Assembly: GCF_000328475.2 (NCBI RefSeq)
Contig: NC_026481.1
Location: 625,315-689,314 of the forward strand
Source of the DNA: Mycosarcoma maydis
Taxonomy: Eukaryota; Basidiomycota; Ustilaginomycetes; Ustilaginales
DNA length: 64,000 nt
Direction of reading: 5' to 3'
Positions 48,898 through 57,996 of this stretch are shown here, one piece after another. Position numbers and translations under genes: made by a program. Each line of letters opens with the position of its first letter. The first letter of the stretch is position 1. Under the pieces are notes generated by a model. The model saw nothing but the letters and a program-made list of their open reading frames with translations. It was not told the DNA's origin and did no database searches.

Positions 48898-50097
48898 CTA
48901 GATCTTTGCATCGCTTCCACCCTCGAGCAGACCAACAAGCAACCACGAAGCTCCGGCAGCAACACCTCCCACGGCGAGCGTCGAGATAGCGCCATAGGCG
49001 TAGCCCTTGAAACCGCCTTCTCCACCGGTGACGCGCTGCTTGACGACACCAAATACCAAGAGAATCACACCTGTGATGATCACCGACAGTAACAGAGCCC
49101 TGCTAGCCTCTTGAACGAACATGTATGGCAACAGAGGGATGATACCACCGAGGAAGTAGCTGAGACCGATAGTGAGAGCCGAGACGTAAAGACGCGAGGT
49201 GCTGACGGGTTCCAGACCTTCGCCGAGCTTGAGCAGGAAGGGTGTGAGGCCGGCGTTTTCGAGATCTTGGTCCGTGAGCAGCTGCTGCGATTCTTGGTCA
49301 TCTGCAGCGATGCGCTTGTGTGCAGGAACGGTGGAGGTGGAAGAAGGGATCGAGACGATGCCGAACAATTTGCGTCTGGAGGAGGAGGTACGGTTCTGCT
49401 GGATGGCAGCGAGCTGTTCGGCTTGGCGACGAGCTTGTTCCTTTGCAGTCAATTCAGCAGCGATCTGCGCTGAGGTATCAGGGGCGATTCCGTATCCTTT
49501 GAGAATGTCGTGCACCTGACGCTCGACTTCAGTTCCACAGGAACGCTCGACCTTTTGCTGTGTGGATCTGAGATTGTATGCGAAATGGCTCAATTCGGCC
49601 TGTGCAGACAAGAATCCACCGATACCCATCGAGATTGCACCCGAAACCAGCTCTGCCAAGCCGGCAAGCACGACGAGCTTGGTGGAACCGGTGGAAGAAA
49701 GACCGGCGGTAAGGGCAAAGGGGACAGTAAGGCCATCGCTAAGACCGACGATGCAGTCGCGAGCGAAATCGGGGTCGATTAGCGTACGCTCGTCGGCAGC
49801 TGTAACGTCTCTACAGCATACAAAACTGGGGTCGTGCTGTTGGGAAGGGCATTCGTGGGTGGCACTGAGGGTGGATGCGGAGGAAGAGGCGGTACTGTTG
49901 CGGTTAGAGGCTTGAGGGACGGCTTGGTAGTTTTCGGTATTGGCCGTGGTTGTGGTTGACCAGAGCAGAGGGGTGGATTCGGTTTTCGAAGTGTTCTTGG
50001 AAGGGAGCTTGACCGAGGCACCTTTCGAGGAAGAAGCGCAGGCACAATTGGCGCATCCGCCGCTAGCACCGGCGTTTTTGGTGGAAGAGCAGGCCAT
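48898..50097 (-). CDS. Ccc1/VIT1-family vacuolar iron or manganese transporter
   Basis: This membrane transporter of about 399 residues moves Fe or Mn into the vacuole. The first VIT helix pair begins at about 112 (DFARDCIVGLSDGLTVPFALTAGLSS), followed by LAELVSGAISMGIGGFLSAQAE. A cytosolic metal-binding loop follows (about 190-290, with ERQVHDILKGYGI, AELTAKEQ and TPFLLKLGEGLE), then three more helices ending GGVAAGASWLLVGLLEGG. The ATG at 50097 was chosen; an earlier ATG at 50265 would add 56 residues encoded by a C/T-rich ATCCC repeat that looks like leader. The N-terminal 110 residues are not part of the family fold and hold a cysteine cluster (GGCANCACASS; C15, C18, C20) and a later VCC. 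The metal specificity cannot be told from sequence alone. Confidence 0.93.
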   Translation of the reverse strand: MACSSTKNAGASGGCANCACASSSKGASVKLPSKNTSKTESTPLLWSTTTTANTENYQAVPQASNRNSTASSSASTLSATHECPSQQHDPSFVCCRDVTAADERTLIDPDFARDCIVGLSDGLTVPFALTAGLSSTGSTKLVVLAGLAELVSGAISMGIGGFLSAQAELSHFAYNLRSTQQKVERSCGTEVERQVHDILKGYGIAPDTSAQIAAELTAKEQARRQAEQLAAIQQNRTSSSRRKLFGIVSIPSSTSTVPAHKRIAADDQESQQLLTDQDLENAGLTPFLLKLGEGLEPVSTSRLYVSALTIGLSYFLGGIIPLLPYMFVQEASRALLLSVIITGVILLVFGVVKQRVTGGEGGFKGYAYGAISTLAVGGVAAGASWLLVGLLEGGSDAKI

Positions 50098-50362
50098 CTT
50101 GAGGATTGGAGAGAAGCAGATGAGGAATGGGATTGAAAGAATGGGATGGGATGGGGATGGGATGGTATGGATGGGGTGAGAAAGAGAACGAGACATGAGA
50201 CCGAGACACGCTTGGTGACTATTTATCTCACTCGATGCTGCTAAGCGCAACTCGCGTCTGACCATCCATAACGCTTAAAAATTGACCGAGAGAACCACGA
50301 ACCAAAAGAAAAAAACCCACCAATTCGATTCCGATTCGGTAACAGGTTCAGGCAATAATCAC

Positions 50363-50428
50363 GAATCACGAACCACGAACCACGAACCACGAACCACGAA
50401 CCACGAACCACGAACCACGAATCGTGAT
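50363..50428. repeat. Heptamer tandem array, GAACCAC, 7 units, flanked by GAATCAC and GAATCGTGATT
   Basis: Seven perfect GAACCAC units (50370-50418) are preceded by GAATCAC and followed by GAATCGTGATT, words of the dispersed dyad family. The array thus looks grown from one dyad word by slippage and base change. Confidence 0.95.
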
Positions 50429-51154
50429 TTTTTTCTTTCTGTGAATTGTAAGTATGACAGTAAATAAGTTACATGAAACCCTTTGTCCACCCACGACTTT
50501 CTTGGGAGGACGCCCAGCGAGACGTAACGCCCAATGGTGCGCGGCGCATTACCGATCCGTTTGATTCACGATTCTGTGATTCTTTGGTCAAGCTTTTCAC
50601 AATCGGGGTGCTTCGTGCGTAGATGACTCTCCAAGGCTCTGAGATGAATACAAAGGCGCCGACGTTGGACGTGTTTATGTCGGTGACGTCTGCTCTCTGC
50701 GTGAGCCAAGGCAACATTCGCACAGTGTACACACGACAGCGTGCAGCAAGCAGAGTCGTGACTTGTGTTTGGGCCACGAACCATGACACCATGATGGAAG
50801 GACGAGTGTGAATCACGAATGCGGATGATTCGTGATTCCCTCGGCTAGCCGAACAAGCGTTGTTTTTCGGCGAGACCGCCTGATAAGGCTGAAGACGCGT
50901 GACTCGCTGCCGCGGTAAAAATCGAGAATGGCGACAGATTAACGATTCCACTTGGACATGCTCCAATCAAATTGTCGCTATTGCTCATCCCATCTTCAGA
51001 CCTTTTCGAGTCGAAATGGTGTACAGCCAATGTCGGCATAACATGTAGCCAACAACCGCGTGCCGCGTGCCCGTCACGCGTCACGCACGACGCGTTGTCT
51101 TGGCTGTCAGAATGCTCGGGTGTAACAAACAAGGAAAATTAATTCACAGATCAC

Positions 51155-51250
51155 GAAGCGTGAAGCACGAAGCACGAAGCACGAAGCACGAAGCACGAAG
51201 CACGAAGCACGAAGCACGAAGCACGAAGCACGAAGCACGAAGCGAAGCGT
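51155..51250. repeat. Heptamer tandem array, GAAGCAC, 11 units
   Basis: Eleven perfect GAAGCAC units (51162-51238) are preceded by GAAGCGT and followed by GAAGCGAAGCG. It is the longest heptamer array in the window. Confidence 0.97.
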
Positions 51251-51797
51251 CGAGTGCGAAGGTGCAACGTGCAAAACTACGCGCGACGCGTTAAGCTTGA
51301 GCGAGAGTATTCAACAGCTGCGACAGAGCCAAAAGAATTGAGCAGGATTCTGTGATTCACGAATCGCGCTGCGAAATCCACGATTCTCAGTCGAAGCAGT
51401 CGCGAATCGGTTCAACGCTGCTCACACTCCACTTTGCCGCGATCGAAGCAATCCAGAAATAACTTAGGCAACAAGTTACACAGTCACTCACGACTCACTC
51501 CCCCACCGCAGCCAAAGCTGGACAAGGCAAGGCACTCACCACTCGACTCAGCACCTTGGTCTTGCTCGTCCGTCTAGTATCCTTCGTTCTGCTATCCTTC
51601 CGATTCTGCTTTCCGTCAAAGCTACGACGAGAGAACGCCAAGAACCGAGCTACTTGCTCGACATCACCGTCCGTCACCTCATCATTGACCATCTCGTCCT
51701 CTCTCACATGGTCTGGGCATACGAGCAAAGCCAAAGCCAAAGCCATCGCCTCTAGTCTCGTTCCCTCTTGCTATCGCCTCCCCGTGTCACCGTCACA

Positions 51798-54700
51798 ATG
51801 CAAGTCGAGGCTCCGGCGTCATCATCCTCACCGCTCACTTCACTTTCTTCGCTCGCTCCCTCGTCTGCTCCCTCCGTTGAAGCCGCCTCCACCGTCGCCG
51901 GCTCTAGAGCCAAAGTCACCTATTCGCGCAAGCCTCTCGCAGCCGAACACGACGATCTCACGCGCGACAGCCTCAAGTCCTCATCCCCCTCTTCGCAGCC
52001 CTCCCCATCGGCTGACCTCTTTGACTCGCCAATGCGTTTCTATGGCCGCAACGCGCCTGTTCACATCGATCAGGATGGCAACGACGTAACGGGCGCTACC
52101 GAGAGCTCTCCTGCCACCACCGTTCCGGCTAATAACTCGGCCATCAAGATCGGCCCTTCCTCTCTCTTTCGACGCACCGATTCACACCCATCTCAACACA
52201 TCAGCAACGACGATGATGCATCTCGACTAAGCTCACCAGAGTCACCTGCACTCGATCGCACCAAGAAGTTTAACCTCGGCATGGCAAGAGCCATCTACGA
52301 CTCGGACTTGGACTCGGACGCTGGCATCGACGCCAGCACTGTCCCATGCAACCCAACTTCAAAGCCTTTGAGCATCAAAGAGCATAGCGATGACCTCGAG
52401 TCTGTCCGCAACGTTGGCTCAGACCCTTTCACTGGCTCTCTGTCCTCCGTCCCTCCTTCAAATTCACAGCCCCTATCGTCTTTGCATCTCTCTTCGCACG
52501 AATCTGGCAACGGCCGCATGGCAGATGTCGACCAAGATGGCAGCGTCACAATCACCCATCGACGCGGCGCAAAGGTATCTGCCATGAAGGGCAAAGGTAG
52601 TAGCTCAAAGCACTCCAAGTTCTCATCCTCCTCCGGCAACGAAGCAAGTTCTGCGTCGGATGAGGACGATGACCACGTTCAATCTCGCCGGCCTCGCACG
52701 TTTAAGCTTGTCAGCTCCGAGTCCTCTGACCCGCCCATGTCTACCGATCGAGACAATGTAGATTCCGGTCCCTCTTCCCCCAACGCCACCGTCCCATCAC
52801 GTCGCGAAAGAATGGACGCTCTTGCTGCCAGAGCTCGCAAGGCACAAGGGGAGGTCGAGGATGCGAAAGAGGCAACTGCACAGCCCGACCCGCTCTTAGA
52901 CGATTTCTTCGGGGATGCGAGTCCTGCCAGATTGCCTTGTCGCTCTCCTTCCTTCGATATTCAGCAGAGCGACGACGACGAACACAATGACGCCATGCCT
53001 GCGTTCATGGCTGCTCATTCCACCACAAAAACCACTTCCAAGACCAAGTCAAAGAAGAAGAAGAAGAAAAAGTTGGCGCAAAAGGAGCGAGACATCCTCA
53101 GCGATCCTGAAGCCGACTTTGATCGCGTCAATCCCAACGACGCACCTAAGCGTGCTACTGCATCAACAAAGGATAGGCAGTCCAAGGTCAAGCCACTCAG
53201 CAAAAAGGAGATGGAAAACATGCACAGACAGACCGCTCGCATGGCTCGTGAGAACCGAGCACGACTCGCACCTGCTCAGCCAAAGAAGACCATTGGTATC
53301 AACGAACTGCTCAGCAAGATCCGAACCAACGAGACCTTGCGTGGTACTGGCGCTCAACCCTCAGATAGTGCTTCCGATACCACTCTCAAGTCTTCTTCGC
53401 AAATTCCTTCCGGCCAGTCCAAGAGCCAGCACGCTTCGGATCCTATCGAGTCTGATCCCATCCCTGAGCGATCAAGCCCTCATCTGAACTATTCCAGTAG
53501 TCCAGTGGTGCCCATGTCAAGACAGCAGGAGCGCAGACTAGGCCTTGATCAAAGCACGGGCAGCGCGAGCTTTCTCCAGCATTCCGCTGTGGGTCGACTT
53601 GCTGGTCTGGCCACCAAGCAAGACCATGTTTTGCAGTCAAACCAACATTCTCTCACCAATGCCGGATCGGAAGACGAAGACGATAGTCAGTTGCCAGACC
53701 TCGCCTCCATCGTTAAGCATAGCCGCGACCAGCAAGAGGCCGAGAGGGATGCAGCTCGAAACAGGCAGAAATTATACGACATCAAGATTCGTTTGCTGGA
53801 ACAGTCGCGTCAGAGGTCTTCCCATGCAGAATCTCGAAAAGTCACAGTTGAGCCGCATTCAGGTCAGAAGCCGGCCCAGATCGGAATGGAAGACCAAGAC
53901 GATCTCGAGGTGTACCGACCCGGCTCGGTCTTGGCAGCCAAGCACAACCTTGCCACCACGCCAGCCAAGAAGCGTCCTACGGATCTCCTCTACCGCGAGA
54001 TCGGCGTTCGCCCTGCCAAGACCCCTCCCTCTCGCAAGTCATACATCGGCACCAGCGCCAACGGATCGCCCGGCGCTATGATACACACTGCCGAGGATTC
54101 AGGGAACGTAGAAGGTCAAGACGACTTAGATGTCACTGACAGCCAGCTGCGTAGTGCCGGAAAGGGTCTCTTTACCACCACTGAAAGAGCGGCGGGTCAT
54201 GTCCCGGTAAAACAAGCACAGACAGCTTCGACACAAGCCCGCCACGACGATGCGCATGCCCATACTTCGTCAACTCAGGGCGCGAGACGCGCAGATCCTC
54301 CCAAAATGACACAGGCGCAGCTTAATGCGACTTTGATGCGCAAGGCGCATACGCAAAGCCTCAAAGCTCGATCGCAAGGTGGAGCCCAGAAGGCAAGTAG
54401 AAAGGATGCGACGGCGCTGACTACCAACCAGCATGTACGATCAGCTGCTCCCGATGTCGCCGCCATGCTCCAGCGGCTGAGCGAAGCCGCAACCAGCCAA
54501 GGTCAAGAGACAAGCCTGAACAAAGGCAAAGAGACGGATCAAGACGAGGACGAGGACGAGGACGAGGACGACCCAGATTACATCATGCCGCCGGCACGCG
54601 ATGCCGAGTCGGTCATTGGCGAGCCGATAGGTAGTGACGTCGATATGGGCAGTGCCAGTGAAATCGAAGCGGCCGAAGAGGATCAAGACTTGATCGACTT

Positions 54701-57700
54701 TGGTAGCGCAGAAGAGGATGATGATGATCAAGTCGTCGACGAATCTGGCTTCAGAGATACGATCGAGGAAGCCGACGACGATAGCGAAAAGGAGAATGCT
54801 CCGCCTCGGACCAGTCAGCAATCGCAGCGCTCGTGTGTCTCGCCCAGTGTTGGTCGCAGCCGCTTGCCGAGCCGTGCCGTCATGGACGACGACGAAGACG
54901 AAATGCCTGCAGCTCGTCCGCATGTCAGGAGAGGTAGACGCAGCGCAGTGGCAGATGACGACGATGGCGATGATGAAGCAGAGGTAGACTCGCTGCAGCC
55001 AGGACCCTTTGACAGCAGCCGCGTCGGCACTCATGCAGCTAATGCCGCACTGAGCCAGGGACGGCCAAGGGTACCACTCGGCGATATCTCGAGTCAGTCG
55101 ATAGACCAGAGCATGCTCTTGTCTCGCTCCAACACGTCTTCGCCCGCCATCCAACACGCTCAACCTCCAGGTCTGGCAGCTGCCGTCTGTTGCGATCCTG
55201 CTGTCGTTTCCCTTGCGACAGGCCAATTCGAGGACGAGTCTTTCCGCACCGACGACATCCCTTCGCAGGCCGCTGATCTTGGACGCTTCTTTGAGCCGAC
55301 CATGCCGCCGCCCTCGTCTGCAGCCCCGCCAGCGCATGCCGCCTCGGAGGCTCCCAAATCCTTTTGGGATCAGACTCAAACACAGACACAGACACAGACA
55401 CAGAGTCAGAGTCAGAGTGAATGCCATTCACCCTCTTCACCATCTTTCACTCGCGCACCTCAAGCAACCGATACTCGACGAGAGCTTGTCCGCGATGAGT
55501 CGGTCAACTCGGCGCTCGGCGCTTTCTTCCAGGAGACGCAGCAGGACGAGCTGCGGGGCGAGAGCCTCGACATTTTCGATAATCCCAAAATCGCTGGTGG
55601 TAAAGCGCGTGGCTTTACGCAGTTCTTCTTCGAGGGCACACCGCAGCCAACTGGAGAAGGGCGAGGAGCTACGGGTGAGTCAGAGAGTGAACGCAGCGTC
55701 TGGAATGCCTCGGCCATGCCGCCGCCCAAGTCGACCGACGTGGACGCGTTTGCAGCGCTGCGCAAGGCTCAGATGGGCGAGGCGACAGATCTACTAGATC
55801 CAACCCCCTCGGTGCTGCCCAGCTTTGACGAGAGCCAGGCGGAGCGCGAGGCATATGCACAAGCACAGATGGTCAGCGTGTCTCCCAAGAAGATGTACAT
55901 GAACAGGGACGGCTTCTTCACACAAACCAAGCCGAGCCAACAGGTGGGTCTCTGGTCTCAGTACGACACCCAGAGCCAGTCGCAGAGCCAACCTTTGGCT
56001 GCGGTGGGGGCTTCGGGAGTGTCGCCTCACCTAGCTGCGTCTTCCACACGTCGAGCCAGCGATGTCAGTAGTGCCGGCGGCGACCAGAATGCATCTTTAT
56101 CCGCGCAGGAAGAGGACGAGAATGGGCGAGTTCAGCTCAAGCGGTTACGCCGTGGAACTTGCAACGATGCCATTGCAGAAGACGCTGCTCAGCAGGAGCG
56201 TCAGGACCACGACGACGATACAGCCAGCCAAGTCGATGATCAGAATAGCCCTCCATCTAGCCAGCCGGAGCCAAAGCGCCGCAATGCCTTTGACGTCTTG
56301 CGCCAAGGCCCGCTTGAAATCGCACAGGACGAGCGTGCCTGCAAGCGGAAGAAACGCAAGTCGGCCTACATTGAAGGAGAGGCCGAAGAGTCCGAAGACG
56401 ACGAGATCGGTGGGCACAGGCGCCAAGATGGCGGTGGACTCAAAGGCGTGTTTGCTGACGACAATGGCAGCGCCTCTGAGGCTGACGACGACGAAGATGA
56501 TGAAGACGATGCGGATGCAGCCGACCTGCAAGAGCTCGTGAACAACGAGCGCGAGCTGGATGAAGCCGAAAAGGACGAGGTCGCACACGCTCGCTACCGC
56601 GCCGACATGGAGGCCAGGGACCGCGAAAACCATGAGATTGCCCAAAATGCGATTCAAGGTGTCTTCCGAAACCGTCGTCGAAACGCGGGCTTGAACGGAA
56701 TCGAAGGGTTTTTGGACCAAGATGCCGACGAGGAGGAATTTAGAAGGCGTGCTGAGCTCGGATCGCGCATGTCCGCATCGACGTGGAAGAAGCGCAAACT
56801 GCTCGATGGAACTGAGGATGGCCTGGATGCGCTGGCAGCGCACGAGGACGCTCAGGCGTTCGTCAAAGCTTATACTGCAACGCATGTGATCGATCACGAG
56901 TCGGAAAGGTACGCGTTCTTGGAGATGGCGGCTGATGACCAAGAGGAGGAGGACAGCAACGATGAGGACGAGGACATGGACGATGACGACGCGGCTGCGA
57001 ACCAGGCCGAGGACCACGACGAGCAAGGCTTGGCGGTGGACGAGTTTGGACCAATCGTCACCAAGCAGCCGCGCACGATCGGCTTCAAGGATGTGGCCGA
57101 AATCGTGCGCGAACGAAGAAAGGCTAAACACCGGAGCGCCATAGATGACGATGAAGGAGATGACAGGCAAGCGCACGGCGACCAAGCCAACGGATGGGAT
57201 TCGGACGATGACAACACGGAAGTACGCGTGACAACTGCGCTCAAGGACCACACCAAGTTGGTTGCAACGACCCAAATGCGGGGCATTCCATTGACGGCCA
57301 CTGCTCACGCCAAGAAGAAGCCATCGTCATCTGTTCAGTATGGTCGAAAAAACACGTCTGCGGTCGAAGAAAGTCACAGTATCGAAGCAATGGACGTGGA
57401 TACGCAAGATTACATGCACGAGCATACGCCGCTCGACGAAGCTGACGACGACGACGTAAGCGCAGGCTCGGTCATGGCACGTCTGCTGAGCCGGGGTCTT
57501 AGCGCGCGCCAATCTTGTAGTCTGCTGTCCAACTCGTCGCTTGCCACAGCAGACACGCTTCAAGATGCCGAACCGGAGTGGGGAAACGATGCCAACATTG
57601 TTCGTGCTCCCAAACCCACCGCTGGTGGCAACGGCTCGCAGTCGTCCTTGCGCTCGTCTGCGTCGAAATCTCTGACTTTCGGCACCAAGCAAGGTGACAA

Positions 57701-57812
57701 GTCGAGATGCAACGAGCGAAGCGCAGGTCAGCCCGCTTCGATGCTTTTGTCAAAGCACGCCATCATGCGTAGGGAGAGTGGATTTTCAAGCACCTCCAGT
57801 CGGTCAAGTTAG
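51798..57812 (+). CDS. MRC1: Mrc1/Claspin, mediator of the replication checkpoint
   Basis: This is a very large (2004 residues), highly charged replication-fork protein that couples helicase to polymerase and relays ATR/Mec1 signals to Rad53/Chk1-type kinases. Most of it is disordered and acidic. Conserved features are a basic region near 500 (KKTIGINELLSKIRTNETLRG), FRDTIEEADDDSEKENAPP near 990-1010, SALGAFFQETQQDELRGESLDIF and ARGFTQFFFEGTPQP (about 1240-1295), and the MRC1-like domain (about 1580-1690: ELDEAEKDEVAHARYRADMEARDRENHEIAQNAIQG and NGIEGFLDQDADEEEFRRR). A basic segment KDVAEIVRERRKAKHR follows near 1765. SQ/TQ dipeptides are abundant, with unbroken runs at 1193-1206 and 1391-1398. 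The ATG at 51798 was chosen over an upstream TTG. No intron is needed. Confidence 0.9.
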   Translation: MQVEAPASSSSPLTSLSSLAPSSAPSVEAASTVAGSRAKVTYSRKPLAAEHDDLTRDSLKSSSPSSQPSPSADLFDSPMRFYGRNAPVHIDQDGNDVTGATESSPATTVPANNSAIKIGPSSLFRRTDSHPSQHISNDDDASRLSSPESPALDRTKKFNLGMARAIYDSDLDSDAGIDASTVPCNPTSKPLSIKEHSDDLESVRNVGSDPFTGSLSSVPPSNSQPLSSLHLSSHESGNGRMADVDQDGSVTITHRRGAKVSAMKGKGSSSKHSKFSSSSGNEASSASDEDDDHVQSRRPRTFKLVSSESSDPPMSTDRDNVDSGPSSPNATVPSRRERMDALAARARKAQGEVEDAKEATAQPDPLLDDFFGDASPARLPCRSPSFDIQQSDDDEHNDAMPAFMAAHSTTKTTSKTKSKKKKKKKLAQKERDILSDPEADFDRVNPNDAPKRATASTKDRQSKVKPLSKKEMENMHRQTARMARENRARLAPAQPKKTIGINELLSKIRTNETLRGTGAQPSDSASDTTLKSSSQIPSGQSKSQHASDPIESDPIPERSSPHLNYSSSPVVPMSRQQERRLGLDQSTGSASFLQHSAVGRLAGLATKQDHVLQSNQHSLTNAGSEDEDDSQLPDLASIVKHSRDQQEAERDAARNRQKLYDIKIRLLEQSRQRSSHAESRKVTVEPHSGQKPAQIGMEDQDDLEVYRPGSVLAAKHNLATTPAKKRPTDLLYREIGVRPAKTPPSRKSYIGTSANGSPGAMIHTAEDSGNVEGQDDLDVTDSQLRSAGKGLFTTTERAAGHVPVKQAQTASTQARHDDAHAHTSSTQGARRADPPKMTQAQLNATLMRKAHTQSLKARSQGGAQKASRKDATALTTNQHVRSAAPDVAAMLQRLSEAATSQGQETSLNKGKETDQDEDEDEDEDDPDYIMPPARDAESVIGEPIGSDVDMGSASEIEAAEEDQDLIDFGSAEEDDDDQVVDESGFRDTIEEADDDSEKENAPPRTSQQSQRSCVSPSVGRSRLPSRAVMDDDEDEMPAARPHVRRGRRSAVADDDDGDDEAEVDSLQPGPFDSSRVGTHAANAALSQGRPRVPLGDISSQSIDQSMLLSRSNTSSPAIQHAQPPGLAAAVCCDPAVVSLATGQFEDESFRTDDIPSQAADLGRFFEPTMPPPSSAAPPAHAASEAPKSFWDQTQTQTQTQTQSQSQSECHSPSSPSFTRAPQATDTRRELVRDESVNSALGAFFQETQQDELRGESLDIFDNPKIAGGKARGFTQFFFEGTPQPTGEGRGATGESESERSVWNASAMPPPKSTDVDAFAALRKAQMGEATDLLDPTPSVLPSFDESQAEREAYAQAQMVSVSPKKMYMNRDGFFTQTKPSQQVGLWSQYDTQSQSQSQPLAAVGASGVSPHLAASSTRRASDVSSAGGDQNASLSAQEEDENGRVQLKRLRRGTCNDAIAEDAAQQERQDHDDDTASQVDDQNSPPSSQPEPKRRNAFDVLRQGPLEIAQDERACKRKKRKSAYIEGEAEESEDDEIGGHRRQDGGGLKGVFADDNGSASEADDDEDDEDDADAADLQELVNNERELDEAEKDEVAHARYRADMEARDRENHEIAQNAIQGVFRNRRRNAGLNGIEGFLDQDADEEEFRRRAELGSRMSASTWKKRKLLDGTEDGLDALAAHEDAQAFVKAYTATHVIDHESERYAFLEMAADDQEEEDSNDEDEDMDDDDAAANQAEDHDEQGLAVDEFGPIVTKQPRTIGFKDVAEIVRERRKAKHRSAIDDDEGDDRQAHGDQANGWDSDDDNTEVRVTTALKDHTKLVATTQMRGIPLTATAHAKKKPSSSVQYGRKNTSAVEESHSIEAMDVDTQDYMHEHTPLDEADDDDVSAGSVMARLLSRGLSARQSCSLLSNSSLATADTLQDAEPEWGNDANIVRAPKPTAGGNGSQSSLRSSASKSLTFGTKQGDKSRCNERSAGQPASMLLSKHAIMRRESGFSSTSSRSS
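55374..55420. repeat. CAGACA/CAGAGT hexamer repeat inside MRC1 encoding TQ/SQ runs
   Basis: A tandem of ACACAG followed by AGTCAG units, in frame, encodes five TQ and two SQ dipeptides in succession (residues 1193-1206). A shorter related block at 55968-55991 encodes one TQ and three SQ dipeptides. Confidence 0.95.
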
Positions 57813-57996
57813 TGCGCGGGACAAGCAAAGCTCCTCCCTTGTTACGTATCTTGCACCTCACAACGTTAGCATATCATTCGATCCGGTTGAAAGTATAGAA
57901 CTGTTATTGTACCGATGTGTTTCTTTAAAGTGACGACGACCTTGTGAAGTGCAACCAAGCCGAGTATCGCCAGTCACGAGCGTGCCCAGCGATGAT
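57813..57996. other. Short convergent gap between MRC1 and the methyltransferase/Pth fusion gene
   Basis: These 184 bases lie between two convergent stop codons. AATAAA-like signals are not obvious. The two 3' ends must share or overlap here. Confidence 0.4.

Larger units (their letters stand above)
50098..51797. other. Divergent 1.7 kb repeat-rich gap between the VIT and MRC1 genes
   Basis: No supported gene is seen. It contains a C/T-rich (ATCCC) leader for the transporter, the GAACCAC and GAAGCAC heptamer arrays, dispersed dyads at 50555-50585, 50808-50840 and 51352-51390, and from about 51480 a C/T-rich stretch that probably forms the MRC1 promoter and leader. Confidence 0.5.

Noticed and set aside
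51155..51250. Regular repeats considered as a CRISPR array
   Set aside because: The unit is seven bases in direct tandem without spacers, and the host is a eukaryote.
54441..57308. Long minus-strand open frames with hydrophobic Val/Leu/Ile runs opposite MRC1
   Set aside because: Acidic Asp/Glu codons (GAC, GAT, GAG) read as Val, Ile and Leu on the other strand; the apparent membrane helices are an artefact of this.
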